Positions 1 to 7,986 of a stretch of 41,883 nt of DNA are shown in pieces. The notes beneath the pieces are model-generated. The model worked only from the letters and a program-made list of their open reading frames with translations. It did not search any database and was not told the DNA's origin. The position numbers were made by a program, and so were the translations under genes. How positions within the stretch are numbered: position 1 is the stretch's first letter; each line of letters opens with the position of its first letter. This DNA is from Balneolaceae bacterium. Its GTDB lineage: Bacteria; Bacteroidota; Rhodothermia; Balneolales; Balneolaceae. The DNA lies in contig VEMX01000047.1 in the NCBI GenBank assembly GCA_009711805.1, positions 1 through 41,883 of the forward strand. Direction: 5' to 3'.

Positions 1-34
1 GGGGCCACAATCAGTACTTGGATTCCTCGGATAA
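1..34 (+). CDS. Flagellin, 3' end only (gene starts before the window)
   Basis: Bases 2-34 read in frame as GPQSVLGFLG followed by TAA, the same last ten residues as the complete flagellin that ends at 1441. The DNA match to 1408 onward is exact and runs through the stop codon and the following terminator. This is therefore the C-terminal D0 tail of a second, tandem flagellin gene whose body lies upstream of the window. Frame and identity are seen directly; how similar the rest of that gene is cannot be judged here. Confidence 0.85.
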   Translation, partial: GPQSVLGFLG

Positions 35-68
35 TCCGACCTCCGAATATCCATTCCGACTTATTAAT

Positions 69-103
69 CCATACCGCCATGCCAGGCAGTATGGATTTTT
101 TTT
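69..103 (+). terminator. Rho-independent terminator of the upstream flagellin
   Basis: The inverted repeat CCATAC ... GTATGG, with a partly paired GCC/GGC inside, is followed by a run of eight T. It lies 35 bp after the stop codon at 32-34. The same sequence occurs after the second flagellin at 1476-1510. Confidence 0.85.
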
Positions 104-398
104 GTTTGGGAGGGATCCTCCTTTTGCCCTGTGGGGGAGGGCAGGTTCAGGTTTCAGGGGTATGAGTCGGTACATCATCGGGTATTTTCCATAGATGCTA
201 CAAAAACACGGAAAGGGATCAAAAAAAAGCCGGTCACGCGCACAGATGGTGCAATGGAACACAGAAAAAGTACAACATGAAGAATGGAATGCCCATGAGG
301 TTCAAAAAGAATATCATGGGTATATATTATTTAAACAATGACTTAATGAATTTTTTTAAGCATGGAACATTCCTCTGAAAAAAATTTAAGTCAACAAT

Positions 399-425
399 TT
401 AAGATCCTCTTTTTACCCTCGATAA
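399..425 (+). promoter_or_regulatory. Candidate sigma-28 (FliA) flagellin promoter
   Basis: TTAAGATC, an 11-base spacer and CTCGATAA resemble the sigma-28 consensus TAAAGTTT-N11-GCCGATAA: 5 of 8 at -35 and 6 of 8 at -10, with the core CGATAA intact and exact spacing. It sits 60 bp before the flagellin start, where a class 3 flagellar promoter is expected. Match and spacing are seen; use by FliA is inferred. Confidence 0.5.
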
Positions 426-472
426 ATCTATTGAATCAAGCAGAGAAATCCGCTACAAACAAATTAAATAAC

Positions 473-478
473 AGGTGA
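473..478 (+). promoter_or_regulatory. Flagellin ribosome binding site
   Basis: AGGTGA lies six bases before the ATG at 485 and fixes the flagellin start. Several neighbouring genes lack a comparable site. Confidence 0.7.
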
Positions 479-484
479 ATAATC

Positions 485-1441
485 ATGGCGAGTTTTGGCG
501 ATCTAAACAGAGTGAACACCAATGTACAATCCCTGGATTCCCAGCTATCGCTGAACCGGGTGAACCGAGAATTAGGTGACAGCCGCATGCGGATGTCCAC
601 GGGTCTTAAAATCAACAAGGCCGAAGATGATGCGGCGGGGTATTCCATTGCAACCAAATTGAGATCCCGGGTGGCAGGCCTGGAGCAGTCCCTGCAGAAT
701 GTAGGGGATGCCAAGTCGGTACTCGATATTGCAGAAACCAGTTTTGATACCATCATGGATGGGCTCATTGAAATGAAAGGGCTGGCCACACAGGCCGCCA
801 ACGATACCCTGGGTGCTACCGAGCGAGGCTACATCGGGGACCAGATAGCCGCTATTGGAGCCGATATTAATGAAGTAGCCAACCAGACGGTCTTCCAGGA
901 CTTTGATCTGTTGAATGGTTCCGACAACACCGGCAGCCTCTCGCTGACTTTCCAGGTGGGCGAGCGAGCTTCCGACACCATTACCGCCGATATTGACGCG
1001 GTGAATGTAGGCGAACTCTTTACCTCGGCAACCGGGACCACCAACCTCGGTAGTACCAGTGGTGGCTCTACCGACGGATCCGCTATTACCGCGACTGCGG
1101 CCACGGCCAGCAGCCAGGGTAACCTGAGCTTTGCCACCGGCTCGAATGCAGCCAATTCCAATGATTTCCGATCATTCATCAGCTCGATTGACAGTGCCAT
1201 TGACTCGATGAGTAACCGGGTGAACGATATTGGGATTGCCCAGTCGTCACTATCGGTCCGGGAAGAGACCTTATCGGAATCTATAAGTGCGAACGAATCG
1301 GCCAAATCACGGATTATGGATACCGATTTTGCGAAAGAACAAAGTAATTCTGTTAAGCTGCAGATATTGCAGCAAACAGCGACTTCATCACTGGCCCAAG
1401 CCAACATGGGGCCACAATCAGTACTTGGATTCCTCGGATAA
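485..1441 (+). CDS. fliC: Flagellin (flagellar filament protein)
   Basis: The 318-residue product is the structural subunit of the flagellar filament, exported by the flagellar type III apparatus. Residues 1-140 hold the conserved N-terminal D0/D1 helices (motifs such as RMSTGLKINKAEDDAAGYSIA and ATQAANDT), and about 240-318 the C-terminal D1/D0 helices ending in SSLAQANMGPQSVLGFLG. The centre (about 145-225) is a short, Gly/Ser/Thr-rich variable region, so this is a small flagellin with little surface domain. The ATG is supported by AGGTGA six bases upstream and by a sigma-28-like promoter at 399-425. GC content and codon use look richer in G+C than the surrounding genes. It is one of at least two tandem flagellin genes, since the preceding gene shares its 3' end exactly. 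Family assignment is certain; the symbol is generic. Confidence 0.97.
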   Translation: MASFGDLNRVNTNVQSLDSQLSLNRVNRELGDSRMRMSTGLKINKAEDDAAGYSIATKLRSRVAGLEQSLQNVGDAKSVLDIAETSFDTIMDGLIEMKGLATQAANDTLGATERGYIGDQIAAIGADINEVANQTVFQDFDLLNGSDNTGSLSLTFQVGERASDTITADIDAVNVGELFTSATGTTNLGSTSGGSTDGSAITATAATASSQGNLSFATGSNAANSNDFRSFISSIDSAIDSMSNRVNDIGIAQSSLSVREETLSESISANESAKSRIMDTDFAKEQSNSVKLQILQQTATSSLAQANMGPQSVLGFLG

Positions 1442-1743
1442 TCCGACCTCCGAATATCCATTCCGACTTATTAATCCATACCGCCATGCCAGGCAGTATG
1501 GATTTTTTTTGGTTGGGGGTAGAGTAAATCTTCTTTTATTCACCTCAAATAATAAAGATTGGCTAATTGGCGTCGATAAAAGGCATAGAACAAGACACAG
1601 ACAATTAGAGGTTGTGGTTTTTTAATTCCATTGTTTGTATTTGTATAATAGAGAAGCTGTTATGAACGAAATGAATCTGCCTATTCTGGAAATCAAGATT
1701 GTGTTAGGCAGGAAACAATAGTAGGTCAGAATTATGCCGGATT
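1442..1743. other. Intergenic region, flagellin to histidine kinase
   Basis: It contains the flagellin terminator at 1476-1510 and then about 230 bp with no convincing gene. TATAAT occurs at 1644-1649 but without a good -35 at standard spacing, so I do not call a promoter. Confidence 0.5.
1476..1510 (+). terminator. Rho-independent terminator of the flagellin gene
   Basis: CCATAC ... GTATGG stem with a short loop followed by eight T, 34 bases after the stop codon. It is identical to the terminator at 69-103. Confidence 0.88.
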
Positions 1744-2961
1744 ATGAATATAGAGAGAATATCAAATATGAAACTCCCGGAAATAAAAAATGAAATGAGT
1801 CGGGTCATTGAGCTATCCAAGCTAGACTTTGATTACACTCATCTTGAAGAATACCTGGGCGAATTGACTCAGATGGCCGCTAAAGTATCAGGCGCGCCTA
1901 TTTCTTTAATCAACCTCATCGACAGACATACCCAATGGACAGTTTCTTCTGAGGGGTTCGATATTGAGCAAATGAAACGTGAAGAATCCGTCTGCCAGTA
2001 TACAATTGCAGAGGATAATGACTTTGAAGTGGATGACCTTAACGAAGATGAACGTTTCAAGGATAAACCTTATGTCTCAGGTGGTCCTGAATTACGCTAT
2101 TACTATGGTATACCACTGGAAACACCGGAGGGAAATAAAATAGGGGCTTTATGTGTATTCGATCCCCATGTGAGAAAGCTTAGTAGTGAGCAAAAGGAAT
2201 TGCTGAAGTTAATTGCAGGAGAAATTGTACAGAGGCTGCTCTTTATTCAAAAGCATGAAGAGTTAAAATCTTCCGTTCAGAAAGTGAAATCACAGCACCG
2301 GAAGGTAAGTCATGATATAAGAGGACCTATAGGCGGACTTATCGGGCTGGCGGATATAATTAAGGCTGAAGCCGAAGAAAAAAAGTTAGGCGACATCCTT
2401 GAAATGATCACTCTTATTAGAGAAGGTGGACAATCAGTGCTGGATTTGGCCGATGAGATTATGAGCGAAGGTGTTAAAAAAGAAGAACCAGGGAAAGTAG
2501 AATTTAATTGCAGAAATTTATGTAAAAAGCTTAGTGAATTATATATCCCTCAGGCCGTTAATAAGGGCGTAGGCCTGGAGTTTGATTTTCCTTCCACATC
2601 AGACCCCATCTTTTTTTCCAAATCAAAATTAGTTCCTATTGTAGGAAACCTGATATCCAATTCGATTAAGTTCACCCCACAAGGAGGAAAAGTGGGTGTT
2701 GAGTTGCAGATTGAAAAAAATGAAGGGAATAATAAGAATACGCTTCGGGTGTTTGTTGAAGATTCGGGGGGGGCTATATCGGAAACCCGGATAGGTGAAA
2801 TTCTTGAAAGTGGGAATCCAGTTTCAGAGTTAGGTAGATCGGACGAAGCAGGATTTGGACTGGTGTTAGTACGACAATTAGTAGAGGATATGGATGGAAA
2901 GATTGGAGTTAAACCAACCGAAGGGGCTGGTCCGGTGTTTGAGATTGTGGTTCCGGTTTGA
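1744..2961 (+). CDS. GAF-domain sensor histidine kinase, soluble
   Basis: The 405-residue protein has no signal peptide or membrane segment, so it should act in the cytoplasm. Residues about 30-165 form a GAF sensor domain (PISLINLIDRHTQW, ESVCQYTI, YYGIPLETPEG). A HisKA dimerisation domain follows, with the phospho-acceptor H190 in VSHDIRGPIGG, then a HATPase domain: N box GNLISNSIKF (301-310), G1 box at D340 and G2 box EAGFGLVLV (368-376). The G1 box reads DSGG rather than DxGxG, so it is somewhat degenerate. No receiver domain or response regulator is adjacent, making it an orphan kinase here. The signal is unknown; proximity to flagellin is not evidence of a motility role. The start could instead be Met9 (ATG at 1768), preceded by a weak GAGAGA. 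Confidence 0.88.
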   Translation: MNIERISNMKLPEIKNEMSRVIELSKLDFDYTHLEEYLGELTQMAAKVSGAPISLINLIDRHTQWTVSSEGFDIEQMKREESVCQYTIAEDNDFEVDDLNEDERFKDKPYVSGGPELRYYYGIPLETPEGNKIGALCVFDPHVRKLSSEQKELLKLIAGEIVQRLLFIQKHEELKSSVQKVKSQHRKVSHDIRGPIGGLIGLADIIKAEAEEKKLGDILEMITLIREGGQSVLDLADEIMSEGVKKEEPGKVEFNCRNLCKKLSELYIPQAVNKGVGLEFDFPSTSDPIFFSKSKLVPIVGNLISNSIKFTPQGGKVGVELQIEKNEGNNKNTLRVFVEDSGGAISETRIGEILESGNPVSELGRSDEAGFGLVLVRQLVEDMDGKIGVKPTEGAGPVFEIVVPV

Positions 2962-3068
2962 ATTAAATACTTTCTACCTCATTAAAGGCTTTTTACCACC
3001 CAAATGAAATAGAGTACACATATTTTAGGTATTGAATACAATACGAGTACACTCCTTCCTGGAAGAAA

Positions 3069-3111
3069 AAGAAAGCATATATATTCAGTAGAGCTGATCA
3101 TATGCTTTCTT
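3069..3111 (-). terminator. Terminator for the reverse-strand lipoprotein gene
   Basis: A perfect 12-bp stem (AAGAAAGCATAT at 3069-3080 against 3100-3111) encloses a 19-base loop. On the reverse strand it ends in a T-rich stretch (TTTTTCTTCC). It lies just after the stop of the gene at 3134-3613 and may also stop transcription arriving from the kinase gene. Confidence 0.65.
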
Positions 3112-3133
3112 AAAAATTGACAGAAAAGAAGAT

Positions 3134-3613
3134 CTATTTTTTAATGGCAAAACCATTTACAGATACACTTTCCTTAATAATGTAATTGGTTGAGGTATTC
3201 GTGCTTATACTAAAGTTAACAATAGCATTAGCTCCCCATTCATTGGCTAGTTTATACACTTCTTTGATTGATTTATCAATATCAATCTTTTCAACTGCGT
3301 AGTACTTTACGCCTGATGGGAGGAAAGCCTTCTGGACAACAAACGTTTTATCTTTTCCTTTTAAGATTCCAAGTTCTCCTTTTGTATTATAAGTAGTAAT
3401 TGAAACTTCCCTTACTTCAGGTTCAAATGTTACTTCTACTATACCGATAGATTCATAACTTCCACTTGGTTTCTCTGGTGTAAACTGAAATCCTTTTTCT
3501 GTGTATTCCCTAAAATCTATACCATAATAACTGTACCCACCACTTTGGCTTAGGTTGGTTGTTGATGCACAGCCGGTAATAAGTAAAAGAAGAAATAAAC
3601 TGTATTTTGCCAT
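3134..3613 (-). CDS. Putative small envelope lipoprotein
   Basis: I choose the internal ATG at 3613 because it starts a typical lipoprotein signal peptide: MAK, a hydrophobic core and the lipobox LITGC, with lipidation expected at Cys15. The upstream ATG at 3661 would add 16 residues before the signal. The mature part of about 145 residues has no transmembrane segment. Its last third (KLANEWGANAIVNF) resembles the GANAIV segment of YbjQ-like and related small envelope proteins, but the likeness is too slight to assign a family. The gene stands alone on the reverse strand with its own terminator. Function unknown; export and lipidation are well supported. Confidence 0.75.
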   Translation of the reverse strand: MAKYSLFLLLLITGCASTTNLSQSGGYSYYGIDFREYTEKGFQFTPEKPSGSYESIGIVEVTFEPEVREVSITTYNTKGELGILKGKDKTFVVQKAFLPSGVKYYAVEKIDIDKSIKEVYKLANEWGANAIVNFSISTNTSTNYIIKESVSVNGFAIKK

Positions 3614-3915
3614 TGTATTTATTCTATTTATTAAGAAGTTAAAATTCGAAAAATAATACATATAATTATCAAATGTTTAAAACATAAACTTTAAAATGAC
3701 TTATAAATTCATCTTTTATAAGATATTTTTGAGTATAATAGAAGTTGATTTCTCTGTAAAAATTGACTGTGTTTGAGATAGAAAAGCATTTTTTAAATAA
3801 GGATACTTCTTTAGTGAATCATAGAAGATTTAACAAAATAGGTTGTTGACATATCCGGACATTCAAAAATACCAGACACAAAAAAACCTGATCTCATTAC
3901 TGAAATCAGGTTAAG
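3614..3915. other. AT-rich intergenic region
   Basis: About 300 very AT-rich bases lie between the lipoprotein start and the tRNA-Leu gene. Only the tRNA terminator at 3880-3914 is recognisable. I see no further gene. Confidence 0.5.
3880..3914 (-). terminator. Terminator downstream of tRNA-Leu
   Basis: On the reverse strand a stem AACCTGAT ... ATCAGGTT is followed by seven T. It begins directly after the tRNA 3' end, so it should end the tRNA transcript. Confidence 0.85.
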
Positions 3916-4003
3916 TACCGCGGGCCGGGCTCGAACCGGCACTCGAATTGTAATTCGAATTGGATTTTAAGTCCAACGTGTCTACCAATTCCACCACCGC
4001 GGC
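3916..4003 (-). tRNA. tRNA-Leu (anticodon UAA)
   Basis: On the reverse strand the 88-base sequence folds as a class II tRNA. The acceptor arm is GCCGCGG paired with CCGCGGT (one G-U), the D-loop contains GGTAGACA, the anticodon stem TTGGA/TCCAA encloses CTTAAAA (anticodon TAA), a long variable arm follows, and the T-arm carries GGTTCGAGCC. The long variable arm and UAA anticodon identify leucine. The terminal CCA is not encoded and must be added enzymatically. Confidence 0.96.
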
Positions 4004-4124
4004 AACAGTAGGCGCCAAATATACAACTTTAATGATGACTACTGCAAAGTGAATCACTTAAAAAATTCTTCTTTATCTGTTCGGTTTTGTAACTTCCCCT
4101 AAAATCCAAAAAAGGTTCAGAGAT

Positions 4125-4664
4125 ATGAAGAAATATATCATACTACCATTTGTATTTATTGTACTGTTTAGTTTTCAGGCTTTTGCCCAGTTAGAAATTG
4201 GAGCCTCTTATGAAATACGTGATAAAGCACCCGAAAATGGTTTTGGGCTACGTGTACAAAAAGGGATGCTTGAAAAAGTACCCCTGGTGAATTTAGGGTT
4301 GAGAGCCCATTTTAGTTATTTCAATGAAGAAAACCGTATCAGTGGGAGTGATGGCCCAACCACGGGTGAAATTACCAACTACGACTTTGGATTGGCTGCA
4401 GTTGGGGGAGTTTCGCTGGGTTTAATAGAACCATATATAGGACTTGGACTTGGCTCAGAAACGGTAGATCTAAATTATGATGTATCTGGTCCGAATGAAG
4501 AATCCAACTTCTATTGGAATACATTTGTAGGAGCTAAGGTTTCTGTGATTCCTGTCCTTAAACCCTTTGTAGAGTATCGCTACTCAAATAAAGAATTAAG
4601 TGAACCAACTATTTCTGCAAAAGAAAACGATCGGATTATTTTTGGGGTAAGCTTAAGTTTTTGA
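4125..4664 (+). CDS. Outer-membrane beta-barrel protein (OMP_b-brl type)
   Basis: The 179-residue protein begins with a Sec signal peptide (MKKYIILPFVFIVLFSF, cleavage after AFA before Q). The mature 158 residues alternate hydrophobic and polar residues with strands such as VNLGLRAHFSYF, YIGLGLGSETVDL and VKPFVEYRY-like segments, ending in the strand IIFGVSLSF with a C-terminal Phe. That is the usual signature of an eight-stranded BAM-inserted barrel of the OmpA/OmpX size class. It has no peptidoglycan-binding domain. No specific function can be given. It is divergent from the tRNA gene and followed by rel. Confidence 0.8.
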   Translation: MKKYIILPFVFIVLFSFQAFAQLEIGASYEIRDKAPENGFGLRVQKGMLEKVPLVNLGLRAHFSYFNEENRISGSDGPTTGEITNYDFGLAAVGGVSLGLIEPYIGLGLGSETVDLNYDVSGPNEESNFYWNTFVGAKVSVIPVLKPFVEYRYSNKELSEPTISAKENDRIIFGVSLSF

Positions 4665-4780
4665 TGACTCTTATGTCAGGTTCTTTGAACTTTAATACAT
4701 CTTATATTGTAAGATAATAAGGAAGGCATACTTTTTTTATAATGCTACGAAGAGTTGAATCATACGAAGAAGTAAACTGA

Positions 4781-7027
4781 ATGAGTAAGGCGGCAACCAT
4801 AAAAAAGAATAATCTTGACGGCTACGAACTGGACGAAACCCGCCGCCAGGATCTGGATCAATTGATTGAAGTATGCAGAGCACATATTGATCATATTGAT
4901 GAAGAAGCGTTGATTAGGGCATTTAAGTTATGTTATGTATCTCATGAGGGAATGACACGGGCTTCAGGCGAGCCTTATTACTTTCATCCCCTGGAAGTTG
5001 CCAAGATTGTAGCCCGGGAGATAAATATAGATGACGTATCGGTGGTAGCTTCTCTGTTACATGATACGGTGGAAGATACAGAGGTAACACTGGAAGATAT
5101 TAAGGACCTTTTTGGTGAACAGGTAGCGCTTATCATTGATGGAGTTACAAAGATTACAGGGGTTTTTGAAAGCCGCGATACCAAACAGGCAGAAACATTT
5201 ATGAAGTTGTTGCTTTCGATGGCTAAAGATATACGGGTGGTGTTGATTAAGTTTGCCGATCGTCTGCACAATATGAGGACGATCCAGCATCTTAAAAGAG
5301 AAAAAAGAGTCAAAATTGCATCAGAAACTAAAGAGTTATATGCTCCTTTGGCTCATCGTTTTGGTTTATTCCGCATAAAAAATGAATTAGAAGACCTGTG
5401 TTTTAAAACACTCGATCCTACCTCATATAAATTTGTGGCCCGTAAACTCAGGGAAAAGAAAGAGGACCGGGTTCGTTTTATACATGAATTTATGACTCCG
5501 ATCGAGAATGAACTTAAAAAGCTCAACTTTAAGTTTGAGATTAAAGGCCGGCCTAAGCACATTTTTTCCATTTACCGGAAAATGCAGCGGCAGCAAAAGC
5601 CCTTTGAAGAGATTTATGATCTTTTTGCCATCCGCATTATTCTGGAAGATCCGCATACCAAAGAAGATTGCTGGCGGGTATACTCTATTATAACCGATTG
5701 GTATACTCCTATTCCCGAGCGATTTAGAGATTTTATATCTGTGCCCAAAGCAAATGGGTATCAGTCGCTCCATACAACGGTAATTACCAATAAGGGGCGA
5801 AAGGTAGAGGTGCAAATTCGCACTCAACGAATGAATGATATAGCTGAAAAAGGCCTGGCTGCTCACTGGAAATACAAGGAAGGTTCAAAAAAAGGTTCAG
5901 AAACACTCGATAAGTTTGTGAGCTGGGTCAGAGAGGTATTGGACAATCCACGCCCCGATGCGGCAACCGATTTTGTAAAAGATTTTCAGTTGAACCTGTA
6001 TAAAGATGAAATTTATGTATTCACCCCTACAGGCGAAATACGAACATTGCCAACCGGAGCCACTCCTATAGATTTTGCCTTCGAGATCCATAGTGAGATT
6101 GGAGAACGTGCCATGGCAGCCAAAGTGAATGGTAAAATGGTGCCCCTTCGGCAAAAACTGAAAAATGGAGATCAGGTAGATATCATCACTGGTAATAAAA
6201 TAAATTTAAATCCCGACTGGATTGATGATGTAGCCACGCATAAGGCAAAATCAAGAATTCGCCAGTTTATAAAACAAAAGCAGCGTAAAGTTGCGGAAGA
6301 AGGGAAGGAGTTATGGGAGAAAAGAGCCGAAAGAGGCAAAATTGAAATTTCAGATCAGGAGTTAACCAAGTTTGCCAAACGTTTTAAGTACGAATCTACT
6401 CAAGAACTATTTTATGATATAGGTTCGGGGGCTTTTGACGTAAATGAGTTATTTAAGGAGGTTAAGAAGTTTAAGAGTACTGGCCGAATTAATTCCGAAG
6501 ATCAGCAAGAGACTTCTCCGATTGATGAAGAAGTCATTCAGGAAAAATACCGGAATGCAGCTCGCGAAATGGGAGATGGAAAAGCATTAATTATTAATGG
6601 GGAGCTAAGTAATGTTAAGTACAATTACGCCAATTGTTGTAATCCTATACCCGGGGATGATGTCATTGGGTTTATCAGCAGGAGCGGAAGTATTAAAATC
6701 CACCGTACGCTCTGTAACAATGCTCAGCACTTGTTAAAAACAGAAAGTGAACGCATTGTAGACGTAAGTTGGGCTAAAAATATTGATACTCAATTCCTGG
6801 GCGCGGTTAAAGTTATAGGAGGAGATCGGGTGGGAATGATTAATGATATAACTGATGTTCTATCTAAATCGCTGGAAACTAATATGAAAAGTATTAATGT
6901 TAATAGCGATAGTGGAATGTTTGAAGGTATTATTACTGTTTATGTTGATGGAATTTCCCATCTTAACAAGATTATGAAACGACTTGAAAAGGTTGAGGGA
7001 GTTAAAAACGTTTTACGTTACGAATAA
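4781..7027 (+). CDS. rel: Bifunctional (p)ppGpp synthetase/hydrolase
   Basis: The 748-residue protein makes and degrades the stringent-response alarmone (p)ppGpp. Domains in order are: hydrolase HD domain (about 45-195; YYFHP near 66-70, H94-D95 in HDTVEDT, DRLHNMRT at 160-167); synthetase (about 255-365; EIYDLFAIRI and RFRDFISVPKANGYQSLH); TGS (about 408-470; IYVFTPTGEI, LPTGATPIDFA); the CC/zinc-finger region with NCCNPIPGDDVIGF; and a C-terminal ACT domain (about 670-748). The hydrolase motif is intact and the synthetase loop is RFRD, the R-x-K/R-D type of bifunctional Rel/SpoT rather than the acidic RelA type, so both activities are expected. Length is normal for the family. It could equally be called spoT. 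It stands alone, upstream of the HU-ruvX-def-fmt run. Confidence 0.96.
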   Translation: MSKAATIKKNNLDGYELDETRRQDLDQLIEVCRAHIDHIDEEALIRAFKLCYVSHEGMTRASGEPYYFHPLEVAKIVAREINIDDVSVVASLLHDTVEDTEVTLEDIKDLFGEQVALIIDGVTKITGVFESRDTKQAETFMKLLLSMAKDIRVVLIKFADRLHNMRTIQHLKREKRVKIASETKELYAPLAHRFGLFRIKNELEDLCFKTLDPTSYKFVARKLREKKEDRVRFIHEFMTPIENELKKLNFKFEIKGRPKHIFSIYRKMQRQQKPFEEIYDLFAIRIILEDPHTKEDCWRVYSIITDWYTPIPERFRDFISVPKANGYQSLHTTVITNKGRKVEVQIRTQRMNDIAEKGLAAHWKYKEGSKKGSETLDKFVSWVREVLDNPRPDAATDFVKDFQLNLYKDEIYVFTPTGEIRTLPTGATPIDFAFEIHSEIGERAMAAKVNGKMVPLRQKLKNGDQVDIITGNKINLNPDWIDDVATHKAKSRIRQFIKQKQRKVAEEGKELWEKRAERGKIEISDQELTKFAKRFKYESTQELFYDIGSGAFDVNELFKEVKKFKSTGRINSEDQQETSPIDEEVIQEKYRNAAREMGDGKALIINGELSNVKYNYANCCNPIPGDDVIGFISRSGSIKIHRTLCNNAQHLLKTESERIVDVSWAKNIDTQFLGAVKVIGGDRVGMINDITDVLSKSLETNMKSINVNSDSGMFEGIITVYVDGISHLNKIMKRLEKVEGVKNVLRYE

Positions 7028-7217
7028 GCAAAATAAAATTGACTTTATGTATATTAATTTTATATCTATCTTAGAAGATATTATACATAGAATAGAGAAA
7101 CTGTTTGCTTTATTAATAAATCAGCTTAAGGAAGAAATACAAGTAAGCAGTTTGGAAGGATAAAACGTTGCTGAGCCATAAATCAGGTTCGCACATAATT
7201 TAAAAAAAAGGATAACT

Positions 7218-7541
7218 ATGATGACTTATACAAAACGCGACGTAGTACGTCGGGTAGCAGAAGCAATGGATGAACCCATGATCCATGCAGAACCATGGGT
7301 AGACGCCGTAATTGTAGCCATGCGCGAAATTATGATGTCTGCTGACACAGAATGCCGAATAGAAATACGGGATTTTGGGGTCTTTGAGGTTAAGGAGACA
7401 AAAGCTAAGCCTAAAGCCAGAAACCCAAAAACAAACGAAGTTATTTATGTTCCGGCACACAGGAAAACACACTTCAAGCCGAGTAAACTGATGAAGAAAT
7501 TTCTCCGTCAGCCGCTGGAAGAAGTAAAAAAAGATAAATAG
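7218..7541 (+). CDS. HU/IHF-family DNA-binding protein
   Basis: The 107-residue basic protein belongs to the HU/IHF family of dimeric nucleoid proteins that bend DNA. Residues 6-45 form the helical dimerisation part (KRDVVRRVAEAMD). The beta arms carry IEIRDFGVFEV and the DNA-contacting RNPKTNEVIYVPAHRKTHFKPSK. The short C-terminal extension (LRQPLEEVKKDK) is longer than in classical 90-residue HU. The start is one of two adjacent ATGs (7218 or 7221), with AAAAGGAT six to nine bases upstream. It is the first gene of a compact run, 14 bp before ruvX. Whether it acts as HU or a site-specific IHF-like protein cannot be told from sequence alone. Confidence 0.92.
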   Translation: MMTYTKRDVVRRVAEAMDEPMIHAEPWVDAVIVAMREIMMSADTECRIEIRDFGVFEVKETKAKPKARNPKTNEVIYVPAHRKTHFKPSKLMKKFLRQPLEEVKKDK

Positions 7542-7555
7542 CTAACCATCTATTT

Positions 7556-7978
7556 TTGCAAAGATATGCACGTTTGGTCGGTATTGATGTAGGAACAAAA
7601 CGAGTAGGACTTGCTCGTACCGACTTACTTAAAACAATTGCATCTCCGGTGGGTACTTATGCTCCCGATCAAGTGATCGATGAGCTAAAATCTATAGAAG
7701 AAGAAGCACCTATCGACAAATTTATTGTAGGCTGGCCTTTAACTCCGAAAGGGGAAGAAGGGTCAGCCACAATAATGGTGGAGAAATTCATCAAAAAATT
7801 AAGCCGTTCTTTTCCGGATATCGAGATCATAAAAGTAGACGAATCTCACACTTCTAATAAAGCTATGGAAGTAATGATTGAATCCGGTGTCCCACAGAAA
7901 AAAAGAAAACAAAAAGAAAGACTTGATAGAATCGCTGCAGCTATTATATTGCAGACTTATTTAGATCAGAACATTTAA
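7556..7978 (+). CDS. ruvX: Putative pre-16S rRNA nuclease / Holliday-junction resolvase RuvX (YqgF)
   Basis: The 140-residue protein has the RNase H-like fold of the YqgF/RuvX family: GIDVGTKRVGLA with catalytic D11, FIVGWPLTPKGEEG, DESHTS, and a terminal Asp in RLDRIAAAIILQTYL. The family matures the 5' end of 16S rRNA and has been linked to recombination and transcription. The start appears to be TTG at 7556: no in-frame ATG precedes the first catalytic motif, and the next upstream in-frame stop is at 7535-7537. It follows HU by 14 bp and precedes def by 8 bp, so the genes are probably cotranscribed. Confidence 0.92.
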   Translation: MQRYARLVGIDVGTKRVGLARTDLLKTIASPVGTYAPDQVIDELKSIEEEAPIDKFIVGWPLTPKGEEGSATIMVEKFIKKLSRSFPDIEIIKVDESHTSNKAMEVMIESGVPQKKRKQKERLDRIAAAIILQTYLDQNI

Positions 7979-7986
7979 AACAAAAT

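Larger units (their letters stand above)
104..484. other. Intergenic region between tandem flagellin genes
   Basis: About 380 bp separate the first flagellin terminator from the second flagellin start. I see no convincing gene; the reverse-strand open frame at 11-262 overlaps the flagellin end and terminator and has no family features. The 3' half is AT-rich and carries the likely flagellin promoter (399-425) and ribosome binding site (473-478). Confidence 0.6.

Noticed and set aside
11-262. 83-codon reverse-strand open frame near the window start
   Set aside because: It overlaps the flagellin tail and terminator, has no family motif, and its sequence is low-complexity and Cys/Phe-rich in a way typical of antisense reading.
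829-1461. 210-codon reverse-strand open frame
   Set aside because: It is antisense to the flagellin gene, with composition explained by that gene.
1644-1649. TATAAT as a promoter for the kinase gene
   Set aside because: There is no matching -35 at 16-18 bp, and AT-rich bacteria show such hexamers often by chance.
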